Position numbers and translations under genes: made by a program
The notes under the pieces: generated by a model
The model's input: the letters and a program-made list of their open reading frames with translations, nothing else
What the model was told of the DNA's origin: nothing
The model's database searches: none
Shown: in pieces, positions 36,901 through 42,725 of the stretch
Layout: the number at the start of each line of letters is the position of its first letter
How positions within the stretch are numbered: the stretch's first letter is position 1
Origin: Bacteroidia bacterium
Lineage (GTDB): Bacteria > Bacteroidota > Bacteroidia > B-17B0 > Aurantibacillaceae
Length of the DNA stretch: 64,000 nt
Reading direction: 5' to 3'
NCBI GenBank assembly: GCA_021740825.1
Contig: JAIOZA010000014.1
Location: 1-64,000, forward strand

Positions 36901-37248
36901 TTTACCCGAAGTAAATTCTTCTCCTTTTTTAACTATAGTTTTGATGCCTAAGCGTGTAATACTCCAAAATAAAAATAATATGGTGAACGAACTGCATAAG
37001 GCCGACATCACATTAATCATTTTACCAGCTAATGCTGGATCGCCACCTGCTAATAAAGCAAACATACGCCCAACAATCATAAAGAAAGGCGCTCCGGGAG
37101 GGTGACCAACTTCTAATTTATATGCACAGGCAATATACTCGCCGCAATCCCAAAAACTGGCTGTTGGCTCAATGGTTGATACATAGGTAATTGTGGCAAG
37201 GGCGAAAACAATCCACCCAATAATGTTATTTAATTTTTTAAACTGCAT
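33976..37248 (-). CDS. TMEM260/DUF2723-family membrane protein (putative protein O-glycosyltransferase)
   Basis: The protein has 1090 residues. Ten or more membrane helices fill about residues 1-400 and 560-680, a GT-C glycosyltransferase-like layout. The N-terminal TITYVSTIEPTASFWDCGEY with DCGE, then VGHPPGAPFFMIVGR, is the DUF2723 signature. The acidic DCGE pair in the first loop is where GT-C enzymes keep catalytic acid residues. The human homologue TMEM260 is a protein O-mannosyltransferase. Activity of bacterial members is inferred. A TPR-like C-terminal stretch (about 960-1060) and a Gln-rich tail follow. In Bacteroidota such proteins may glycosylate exported proteins, which would fit the many secreted proteins here. 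Confidence 0.88.
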   Translation of the reverse strand: MQFKKLNNIIGWIVFALATITYVSTIEPTASFWDCGEYIACAYKLEVGHPPGAPFFMIVGRMFALLAGGDPALAGKMINVMSALCSSFTILFLFWSITRLGIKTIVKKGEEFTSGKQWAVIGAGIVGGLAYTFSDSFWFSAVEGEVYAMSSFFTALVFWAVLKWEEEDTTNPIGAMRWLVVIAYLMGLSIGVHLLNLLAIPAICFIYYYKKHVFTWKSFFITGIISLVLLGGIQNIMIPKIVKFAADFEVFFVNKLHMGFNIGSIFYFLLLFVALASLIMYTVKKKESYYKLGFYTAIVFTFLVVISGYGVSAMFTRLLVLGGMLYGINYLKSKSNNTLNVILISFTSLLIGYSSFFVLIIRSQANTPMDENDPENAITMLSYLNREQYGDFPLTYGNYYNAPTKSQQYFGDKDPIYAKDEKSQKYAVVDDRKKSVPAYEDEYCTVFPRMWSQQGNHEAAYRYWGDVQSHHKTKQKMNEQSGQLEEVQIPTFTANLTYFISYQVKYMYLRYFAWNFIGRQNDIQGLNGNPLEGNWKTGLSGLDDYILDTDTSFVPHAASNNLASNSFYALPFILGLFGFLFQLKNNKGDTWVVALLFLLTGLAIVIYLNQYPYQPRERDYAYAASFYAFSIWIGFGVLFIFDLLSKKTNAKTASLLATVLGLIIPSLMAAEGWDDHNRSKRTMSRDFAVNYLNTCAPNAILFTNGDNDTFPLWYAQEVEGIRTDVRVVNLSLLQTDWYINQMRRAAYESAPVPFTIPEEKYTQSKREVVYIMDKGAGPMSLKKAIDFVVSDDLENKLDYGNKPLDYFPAKTFYVSVDSAKVMREKVITVKDTARLVKSIKWTINRQYLTKNDLMVFDLIAHNDWKRPIYFAVTTGSEAYLGLEEYFQLEGLAYRLTPIKNTENEMAQGGRVNTDIMYDNIMNKFAWGGLDQPGVSLDENCTRMASNMRMQMATLAGALINKGQKQKAEKVLDLCLAKMPDENVRYEATLYTVIACYYQIGNKKKAIELSGKLFTIFENDLQVYKAQKPIRRAAFNREVDQAKEIMRRLVMLAEQFKEDAHSKELMKRLTAVVPMEELMPDEQPQQQPQGL

Positions 37249-37386
37249 ATATTTATTTTAATAAGCTATAAGATGCGAATTTAACTAAAAAATGGCGTTA
37301 TTATGAACGAAAGTTTTTTTTATGAATTATTTGTTAATGAATTATTTTTGCTATTTTTGTCGCCCAAACTTGAATTGAGTTTGAAT

Positions 37387-37459
37387 TGTCCGATGGTGTA
37401 ACTGGCAACACGACTGATTTTGGTTCAGTAGAGTCTAGGTTCGAGCCCTAGTCGGACAA
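37387..37459 (+). tRNA. tRNA-Gln (TTG)
   Basis: A perfect cloverleaf: acceptor TGTCCGA / TCGGACA, D-stem GTGT/ACAC, anticodon stem ACTGA/TCAGT with loop TTTTGGT (anticodon TTG, 37420-37422), T-stem CTAGG/CCTAG with TTCGAGC loop. U1-A72 is the usual tRNA-Gln identity pair. CCA is not encoded. Confidence 0.97.
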
Positions 37460-37460
37460 C

Positions 37461-37499
37461 AAAAAAACCCTCCTAATCAATGATTAAGAGGGTTTTTTT
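37461..37499 (+). terminator. Terminator of tRNA-Gln
   Basis: AAAACCCTC...GAGGGTTTTTTT with an inner TAATC/GATTA pairing, directly after the tRNA. Confidence 0.9.
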
Positions 37500-37512
37500 A
37501 GTTTAAAACATT

Positions 37513-37857
37513 TTATTTAAAACCGTTTCTTGTCAAAATATCCTTAATGTGATTGTTTGTAATTGTCTCTGTGTCGCTTTTATCGTAAATAGTAACTAAA
37601 ACTACTCCATGCTTAACCAAATTAATAACTAACTCGTAAACAATTAATCTTGCCCCACCACTTTTGCCTTTACCTTTAGATTTTATTGAAATTCTAATTT
37701 TACGGACATTACTACCTAAATCGATTCCTATGTTTGGATTAGCAATATAATCTGATTTAAACTCTCTTAAATCATCTGGTAACGAATGATACTTTTTCTT
37801 GAGTCGTTTAAACTCTTTTTCAAACTCATGAGTCGTTAAAAATTCAATCTTACTCAT
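37513..37857 (-). CDS. Type II toxin, RelE/HigB-like
   Basis: The 114-residue basic protein opens with EFLTTHEFEKEFKRLKKKYHSL, the helical start of RelE/ParE-superfamily toxins. It continues with the sheet region DLGSNVRKIRISIKSKGKGKSGGARLIVY, similar to HigB/YafQ-type ribosome-dependent mRNA interferases, and ends in IYDKSDTETITNNHI. It follows a 64-residue partner with an 8-nt overlap, in the antitoxin-first order. The arrangement and size support a toxin-antitoxin module. The target is inferred from the family. Confidence 0.88.
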   Translation of the reverse strand: MSKIEFLTTHEFEKEFKRLKKKYHSLPDDLREFKSDYIANPNIGIDLGSNVRKIRISIKSKGKGKSGGARLIVYELVINLVKHGVVLVTIYDKSDTETITNNHIKDILTRNGFK

Positions 37858-38044
37858 TTAACAAATCATCCAAAGTTTTTGCTTTTCTTTTACCATTTAT
37901 AATTTGCTTCAAATCTTTTAAGCCTCTATCAATACTTTGAGCAGTTTCGTTTTCAATAACGGGTTTATCCCCTAACTTTTTAGCGAGTTCAAATAGCAAC
38001 TTAATGTTTGATTTTGATTTAGATTGTATTACTAATGTTTCCAT
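37850..38044 (-). CDS. Antitoxin of the RelE/HigB-like module
   Basis: This 64-residue protein begins METLVIQSKSKSNIKLLFELAKKLG, a short strand followed by a helix, and has an acidic, probably unstructured C-terminal end (KAKTLDDLLNE) of the kind that wraps the toxin. It overlaps the toxin start by 8 nt. Its start lies about 55 bp from the degenerate tRNA copy, so the promoter must lie in that gap or in the tRNA remnant. I cannot name the antitoxin family with certainty. Confidence 0.85.
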   Translation of the reverse strand: METLVIQSKSKSNIKLLFELAKKLGDKPVIENETAQSIDRGLKDLKQIINGKRKAKTLDDLLNE

Positions 38045-38095
38045 ACAGCTAATTTACAAAAAAATAATGAGGAATAAAATGACCTTTTAAAAAAT

Positions 38096-38168
38096 TTAGT
38101 GATGGTGTAACTGGCAACACGACTGATTTTGGTTCAGTAGAGTCTAGGTTCGAGCCCTAGGCGGACAA
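38096..38168 (+). pseudogene. Degenerate tRNA-Gln copy
   Basis: Positions 38101-38169 match 37392-37460 of the intact tRNA-Gln with one mismatch in 69, including the anticodon arm. The first five acceptor bases are replaced (TTAGT for TGTCC), so only one Watson-Crick pair plus the sixth position remain in the acceptor stem. The molecule cannot be charged normally. It keeps its own terminator. The copy-to-copy distance is 709 bp and encloses the toxin-antitoxin module. Confidence 0.92.
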
Positions 38169-38179
38169 CGATTTAAATT

Positions 38180-38220
38180 AATAAACCCTTGAAAATCAAT
38201 TTTTCAAGGGTTTATTGTTT
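38180..38220 (+). terminator. Terminator after the degenerate tRNA-Gln
   Basis: A 16-bp stem AATAAACCCTTGAAAA / TTTTCAAGGGTTTATT is followed by TGTTTTT. It differs in sequence from the terminator of the intact tRNA. Confidence 0.9.
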
Positions 38221-38280
38221 TTGATACATAAAATAGTTTCACCGGATAGTTTTATACCAAATCATTGTTTTAATTTATTT

Positions 38281-38400
38281 GGGCGTGTCCCATTCCGCCA
38301 GCTGGCGGATCGGGTCAGGCTTTCACTTCAATCTTTTAATACCTTCGCTAACGCTATATATTAAAAGGATTTACGTTCTTTCCTTCACGCAGTTTTATTT
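38281..38400. repeat. Probable dispersed Bacteroidota repeat with palindromes
   Basis: The segment contains the perfect 16-bp palindrome TCCGCCAGCTGGCGGA (38294-38309) and a second inverted repeat ATCTTTTAATA / TATTAAAAGGAT (38331-38369). The order (GGGCGTGTCCC, GTCAGGCTTTC, CTTTTAATACCTTCGCTAACG, AAAAGGATT) recalls an intergenic repeat seen in many Bacteroidota genomes. A 67-codon frame opening with TTG runs through it and is not a convincing gene. Together with 38401-38565 it fills the gap before the GNAT gene. Confidence 0.55.
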
Positions 38401-38421
38401 GCAATTTAGTATTTTTCGCCA

Positions 38422-38443
38422 CTGTTGGTGTTATCACCAACAG
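38422..38443 (+). repeat. Palindrome TGTTGGTG-TTAT-CACCAACA, copy 1
   Basis: Nine-bp perfect arms around TTAT, followed by a run of T after 4 nt, so it could also act as a terminator on the plus strand. It is identical over 20 nt to the reverse complement of copy 2. Confidence 0.85.
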
Positions 38444-38517
38444 CTATTTTTTTTGGTAGCCTTTTTCTCGTGCTACTACTAATTTTATAAGCAGTAGTAT
38501 AAGTTATACAATTGTAT

Positions 38518-38539
38518 TTGTTGGTGATAACACCAACAA
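38518..38539 (-). repeat. Palindrome TGTTGGTG-TTAT-CACCAACA, copy 2 (inverted)
   Basis: The plus strand has loop ATAA, so this is copy 1 in the opposite orientation, 96 bp away. Between them is another hairpin, TACTACT (38474-38480) with AGTAGTA (38493-38499), and a further AGTAGTA follows at 38544-38550. Confidence 0.85.
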
Positions 38540-38565
38540 GGGCAGTAGTATTCCAATTAAATTAT

Positions 38566-38597
38566 TTTTGTAATGGCAGACAAAGCAATTATCTTTG
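38566..38597 (+). promoter_or_regulatory. Promoter of the GNAT gene
   Basis: TTTTTG ending at 38570, a 19-nt spacer and TATCTTTG at 38590-38597 fit TTG-N19-TAnnTTTG. It lies just right of the inverted palindromes. Confidence 0.65.
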
Positions 38598-38666
38598 CTA
38601 TATGCTGGTTTGTAAACATAGTTGCAAATCAAACAAAGTTAAGAGCTACATTGATTAAATAGGAAA

Positions 38667-39152
38667 ATGCAAATAAGGAAATCTACCATAGCAGATCTTG
38701 ATGAGATCATGAAAATTTATGATTATGCTAGAACGTATATGGCTGCTAATGGAAACGCCAATCAATGGTTAGATGGCTATCCACAAAGAGAATTGGTTAT
38801 TTCAGACATATCAAACGGAAAAAGTTATGTTTGCTATAACGACAGCACTATTCTAGGAACGTTTTATTTTGGAATTGAAGCAGAGCCAACCTATAAATAC
38901 ATTTATGAAGGTAATTGGATTAATGATGAAAAATACGGAGTTATTCATAGAATAGCTACAAATGGCATTCAAAAAGGAATTGCAGCGCAGTGCATAAATT
39001 GGTGCATGGCAGAGGTTGGCAATATTAGAATTGATACCCATAAACAAAATATTCCGATGCAAAAAGTGCTTACAAGATGCGAGTTTTCCTATTGTGGCAT
39101 TGTGTTTATGCAAAATGGGGATGAAAGAATTGCTTTCCAAAAATTGGGGTAA
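38667..39152 (+). CDS. GNAT-family N-acetyltransferase
   Basis: The 161-residue protein begins with IRKSTIADLDEIMKIYDYAR, the usual first strand and helix of GNAT enzymes, and has a central sheet (VCYNDSTILGTFYFG) and a region around IHRIATNGIQKGIAAQCINW, where the acetyl-CoA pyrophosphate loop (normally Q/RxxGxG/A) appears as QKGIAA. It ends with an RIDTHKQNIPMQKVL motif typical of the MarR/GNAT 'tiny acetyltransferase' group. The acceptor substrate cannot be deduced. It is monocistronic with its own promoter. Confidence 0.88.
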   Translation: MQIRKSTIADLDEIMKIYDYARTYMAANGNANQWLDGYPQRELVISDISNGKSYVCYNDSTILGTFYFGIEAEPTYKYIYEGNWINDEKYGVIHRIATNGIQKGIAAQCINWCMAEVGNIRIDTHKQNIPMQKVLTRCEFSYCGIVFMQNGDERIAFQKLG

Positions 39153-39173
39153 AGATTAGAATGAATTATTCTC

Positions 39174-39206
39174 AAAAAAAAGCAGGCTACTTGCGTGCCT
39201 GCTTTT
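39174..39206 (-). terminator. Intrinsic terminator, minus-strand direction
   Basis: A 9-bp perfect stem AAAGCAGGC / GCCTGCTTT is followed on the minus strand by a total of eight T residues. The plus strand has only four, so it mainly ends a minus-strand transcript. Upstream on that strand there is no ORF for about 510 nt. Confidence 0.85.
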
Positions 39207-39620
39207 CCGATTTGATTCAAGTTTTTCATGTAGTAAAACACTTAAACCTGTATTCTTTCTTTCGTAATTGAAATCGAAATAAATGCAATCGGTTTTTAAG
39301 CCGGCTTCGGATTTTACAGTTTAATCTCGTTTTTTATAACGATTATTTCTGCTTCAATCAGTCATGCAGGTTACCCTTACATGATGCAGCTTTTTCTGCC
39401 TTTGAACATAAGAACCGAAATTCTTACATCTATACACTATTTCAGTCCCATCTAAAATAAACGGATATACAACGTACTTCGGACAATGCTTTTTAAATAT
39501 TCATCATCTGGCTAATTATGGATTTGCACCTTAACTAACATCAGCTCTCGCTGCCTTTGCGTTTGACAGTTTAAAAAATTTATTACAATTTTTTGTTTCT
39601 GCTCTAACCAATATTTAAGA
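39174..39620 (-). ncRNA. Candidate structured non-coding RNA (unidentified)
   Basis: The 565-nt gap between the GNAT gene and the PorE-like gene has stop codons in all frames, yet is less AT-rich than ordinary spacer and ends in a strong minus-strand terminator. Read on the minus strand it contains several hairpins: CAGC-GAGA-GCTG (GNRA loop), TAAGAA-TTTCGG-TTCTTA, GCAG-AAAAA-GCTGC, CATGTAAGG-GTAA-CCTGCATG (GNRA loop) and TCGTT-ATAAAA-AACGA. Conserved-looking single strands (AACGCAAAGG, AAGGTGCAAATCC) lie between. I could not match it to tmRNA, RNase P RNA, SRP RNA, 6S RNA or a riboswitch. It could also be the 3' UTR of the gene at 39718 or decayed mobile DNA. Confidence 0.4.
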
Positions 39621-39717
39621 ACGACTTCTTCAACTAAGACAATGTAAAGGTAAGTTATCCTTAAAGTGAATACTGTGATAGAGCGCATTTAATAGTATGA
39701 TTGATTTAGCAAGCAAT

Positions 39718-41682
39718 TTACTTCAAATAACTAATTGCAATAATTTGGATTTTGCGTTCGCTTGCTGCAAAAGGGCTATAAACGGAATTCCTAACATCTT
39801 TTACATCGTCACTCACCGTGCTTACTGGTAATTCTCCAATATCTTCATTAAAAAACTCAATGCGGCCTTCAGCGTCATTGGTATTATCTACATATTTTAC
39901 AAACTTACCATTACCATATTCCATAAAATAATTGCGCAAACTACTGATGCGGCGCTTTGCTAAATTCACATTATAATCTGTACTAGCTAACGGACTGCAA
40001 TAGCCCTTCATTGTAATTTTCACTTTTTCGCCACGCAATAAAACCTGATCTAATAATAAAGCAAACTTATCTAAGTCCTGCATTCCAGCATCTACGCTGT
40101 CTTCAAAAAAGTTTTCAATTCTATTAATGGCAAAGTCTTTTTGATCTCCTTCTAATCCTTTAGCGTACTCCGAAAAGTATTTTGATTTTAAAATGGTATA
40201 ATCTTCATAAGTTTTTTTATAATTTTTTTTAGTGACTATTACTTTTGTTTTAGGTTCAGGTTCATCGTTGTGAAAATATAACGTTAAGGGAACTAATACT
40301 TTCATTTGATTAATTAATAAAGCCGTTGTATCAATTGGTTTTGGTGGTTCTGATAATGGAGTGATTGGGAAACTATAAATATCATTGCAGCAATTTGGTT
40401 TATCTTCAAAATAAGAACCTAATCGATTAGAGGAAATATAGGCTCTGTCTTTTTTTGAATTGATGCTGTAGTAAATATCATTGTAACTGCTGTTAATGGG
40501 ATAGCCAATATTTTGAACATCCGAAAATGCATTGTTTTTAAATTCGGATGTAAAAATATCGAAGTTTCCTAAACCCTTGTGCCAAGTGCTACTAAAGTAA
40601 AGTGTTTTATTTTCCTTAACAAACCAAGGAGTGATGTCATCTTCTATTGTATTTATTTTTTTACCGGCATTAATAGGAGTTTCAAATGTTCCATCAGCAT
40701 TCATATAAGCATACCAAATATCCATTGCACCTTCGCCTGCAGCTCTATCGCTCGAAAAGAACAAAATGGGTTTTTGATTTAATTCGCTAAAACAAGGTTG
40801 AGTTGTATTATTGCCATTTGTATTTATTGGCGAAGGAAGTTTCTGTAATTCTGTCCAATGCCCGTTTTTAAAATCAGACACATAAATTTCGCAACGGTAT
40901 TGAGTTGCATTTATTGATCCACAGCGTGAAACAAACACTTTTGTGAAGTCTGAATTAAAACTTGTATTTGCATTATGAATATTACTTTTATTAAACAATG
41001 AATCTAATTCCTGCGCTTTTAAAAATTTATGGGCTTTTGTGGCTGATTTATGAGCGGTGTATAATTTATTAAACGCAACGCCTTCTGCATCTTGCTTTGA
41101 CTTGTCTCTTAATGAAGAAAAATACAGCAAGCTGTCATATTCAAAAGGAGCATACTCACTAACTCGACTATTAACGGCACTATCTAAATGAATTACTTTT
41201 ATGTCCACAGGGTTTTTGATGAGAACTTGCGCAATATCGCAAGCTTCAAATTCTTGTTTTGCCTTAGCTGCTAAACGCTGCTTTTCTTTGTCCTTACTAG
41301 TACGTTGTTTTTTGTAATATTTATCAAAATACTTTTTTGCTCCTTTATACTTTCCATTGGTTTTTAATTGCATGGCAATATAAAATGGAATTTCTTTATA
41401 AGTTTTACCATTATCTTTTTTATAAATTTTTTGATACCAATGTAACGATACGTCATGATCATAATTTAAACGAGAGGCATCGGCAAAAAGCAACTGATAT
41501 TCAATATTTGAAGAATCTTGTAAAATAATTTGGTTATAAATTTGAGCTGCTGCTGAAAAGTCTTTTCTGTTAGTAGCTTCAGCACCTTGTTTTAATAACT
41601 GTTTGATACTTTGCGCATCTATTGTATTTGACAATGATAAACAAGCAAATAAGAATAGTTTATGTAGTTGTTGTTTCAACAT
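39718..41682 (-). CDS. PorE-like OmpA-family protein (TPR, beta-propeller, OmpA)
   Basis: The protein has 654 residues from the ATG at 41682. A TTG at 41706 gives eight more residues but overlaps the upstream gene, and the signal peptide MLKQQLHKLFLFACLSLSNTIDAQ starts at the ATG. Domain order is TPR (about 25-150), PD40/WD40-like propeller (about 180-430, with FSSDRAAGEGAMDIWYA and ISSNRLGSY), linker, and OmpA (about 530-650, VKITMKGYCSPLASTDYNVNLAKRR). This is the order and length of PorE, which ties T9SS parts to peptidoglycan. It is last in an operon with a PorP/SprF-like protein and a type-B cargo. Confidence 0.9.
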   Translation of the reverse strand: MLKQQLHKLFLFACLSLSNTIDAQSIKQLLKQGAEATNRKDFSAAAQIYNQIILQDSSNIEYQLLFADASRLNYDHDVSLHWYQKIYKKDNGKTYKEIPFYIAMQLKTNGKYKGAKKYFDKYYKKQRTSKDKEKQRLAAKAKQEFEACDIAQVLIKNPVDIKVIHLDSAVNSRVSEYAPFEYDSLLYFSSLRDKSKQDAEGVAFNKLYTAHKSATKAHKFLKAQELDSLFNKSNIHNANTSFNSDFTKVFVSRCGSINATQYRCEIYVSDFKNGHWTELQKLPSPINTNGNNTTQPCFSELNQKPILFFSSDRAAGEGAMDIWYAYMNADGTFETPINAGKKINTIEDDITPWFVKENKTLYFSSTWHKGLGNFDIFTSEFKNNAFSDVQNIGYPINSSYNDIYYSINSKKDRAYISSNRLGSYFEDKPNCCNDIYSFPITPLSEPPKPIDTTALLINQMKVLVPLTLYFHNDEPEPKTKVIVTKKNYKKTYEDYTILKSKYFSEYAKGLEGDQKDFAINRIENFFEDSVDAGMQDLDKFALLLDQVLLRGEKVKITMKGYCSPLASTDYNVNLAKRRISSLRNYFMEYGNGKFVKYVDNTNDAEGRIEFFNEDIGELPVSTVSDDVKDVRNSVYSPFAASERKIQIIAISYLK

Positions 41683-41687
41683 ACGGC

Positions 41688-42725
41688 TTACATGTAAATT
41701 GGACAAACACGTGTTTTAGGCACAAATACTTTTGGAGTAGCCCAAATATAAATAAACGAAATTTCAAGACCACCTCTACCATTTGTGGCGCGTTTAAACT
41801 GCGAGTAGTTGTAATCATATGAAACTTGCAAACGCATATTGTTATGCTCCAATCCAACGGTTGTAATAATAGCATCTTTTATTCGTGATAAAAGTCCAAC
41901 GTTAAAAATGGTATTAGTTTTTGGGTCTAGTGTGTGATAATAAGATAAGCCAAAAAGATTTTCTCTAAACTTTTGTTGTTGGTTTCCATAATATTCAAAC
42001 ATAATTGCAGAGATATTATTAAAGCTATATTTAAATTGTAAGGATTCATTGTGCTTTACCCTTAAAACAACTCCTTGTGTATTGTAAAAAGAAATATTTG
42101 GTTTATTAATATGATTGATTGAATAGCCAATTGTAGCTTTTATTTTTTGGTTAATTTTTTTTTGTACTACAACACCAGCACCAATATCTGCAAATAATTT
42201 ACTTTGTCTTGCAAAGCTTTCGCCGTTATTTAATGATGCACTATAAGCATCGCCGTCCCATTGTTTGTCGTACGATAAGCGATTTGCATCAACACTAATA
42301 TTTGTAATACCTCCAATTATTCCTAATGCAACACTTAGTCCCGAATCTTTTTTGAAAGAAAACTTATGATTGATAGGAATTTTAAAATCAGTAATTTTAT
42401 ATTTACCATCACCAGCGGCATCATGATTTAAAATAATTCCTACCGCTTCATTGGTATTTTTTATGAATGATTTTTTCAAATTATAATCTCCTCCAAAACT
42501 AAAAGTACTATATGGCACTGGCACACTTTGCCATTGGTTTCGATAATTAAAAATCAATCGTCCATCACCTTCAAACATACCAGTATTTGCAGGATTTAAA
42601 TTGAGCGGCGACATTTGCCAGTTTGAAAAATGGATATCTTGGCTAAGTGAAAATTTAGGCACATGAATGCAAAATGCAAAAAGCATCATATAAAAAACAG
42701 GTATGTGTTTGTTATTATGCATCAT
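41688..42725 (-). CDS. PorP/SprF-family T9SS outer-membrane protein
   Basis: The protein has 345 residues with a signal peptide (about 1-29) followed by QDIHFSNWQMSPLNLNPANTG, the hallmark opening of PorP/SprF proteins, then alternating beta-strands of a 14-stranded barrel. SprF in Flavobacterium is required for secretion or anchoring of the type-B-CTD adhesin SprB. Here it sits one base after a type-B-CTD protein gene and 5 nt before a PorE-like gene, so it is probably the dedicated partner of that cargo. Confidence 0.95.
   Translation of the reverse strand: MMHNNKHIPVFYMMLFAFCIHVPKFSLSQDIHFSNWQMSPLNLNPANTGMFEGDGRLIFNYRNQWQSVPVPYSTFSFGGDYNLKKSFIKNTNEAVGIILNHDAAGDGKYKITDFKIPINHKFSFKKDSGLSVALGIIGGITNISVDANRLSYDKQWDGDAYSASLNNGESFARQSKLFADIGAGVVVQKKINQKIKATIGYSINHINKPNISFYNTQGVVLRVKHNESLQFKYSFNNISAIMFEYYGNQQQKFRENLFGLSYYHTLDPKTNTIFNVGLLSRIKDAIITTVGLEHNNMRLQVSYDYNYSQFKRATNGRGGLEISFIYIWATPKVFVPKTRVCPIYM

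Noticed and set aside
38279-38482. 67-codon ORF with TTG start
   Set aside because: It overlaps palindromic repeat sequence on both sides and has no coding features.
39174-39620. Cobalamin riboswitch, tmRNA or RNase P RNA
   Set aside because: GGTGCAAATCC resembles one cobalamin-box segment, but the other conserved boxes and a downstream B12 gene are absent. GAGGAAAGTCC (RNase P) and a tmRNA tag frame or tRNA-like end are also missing.
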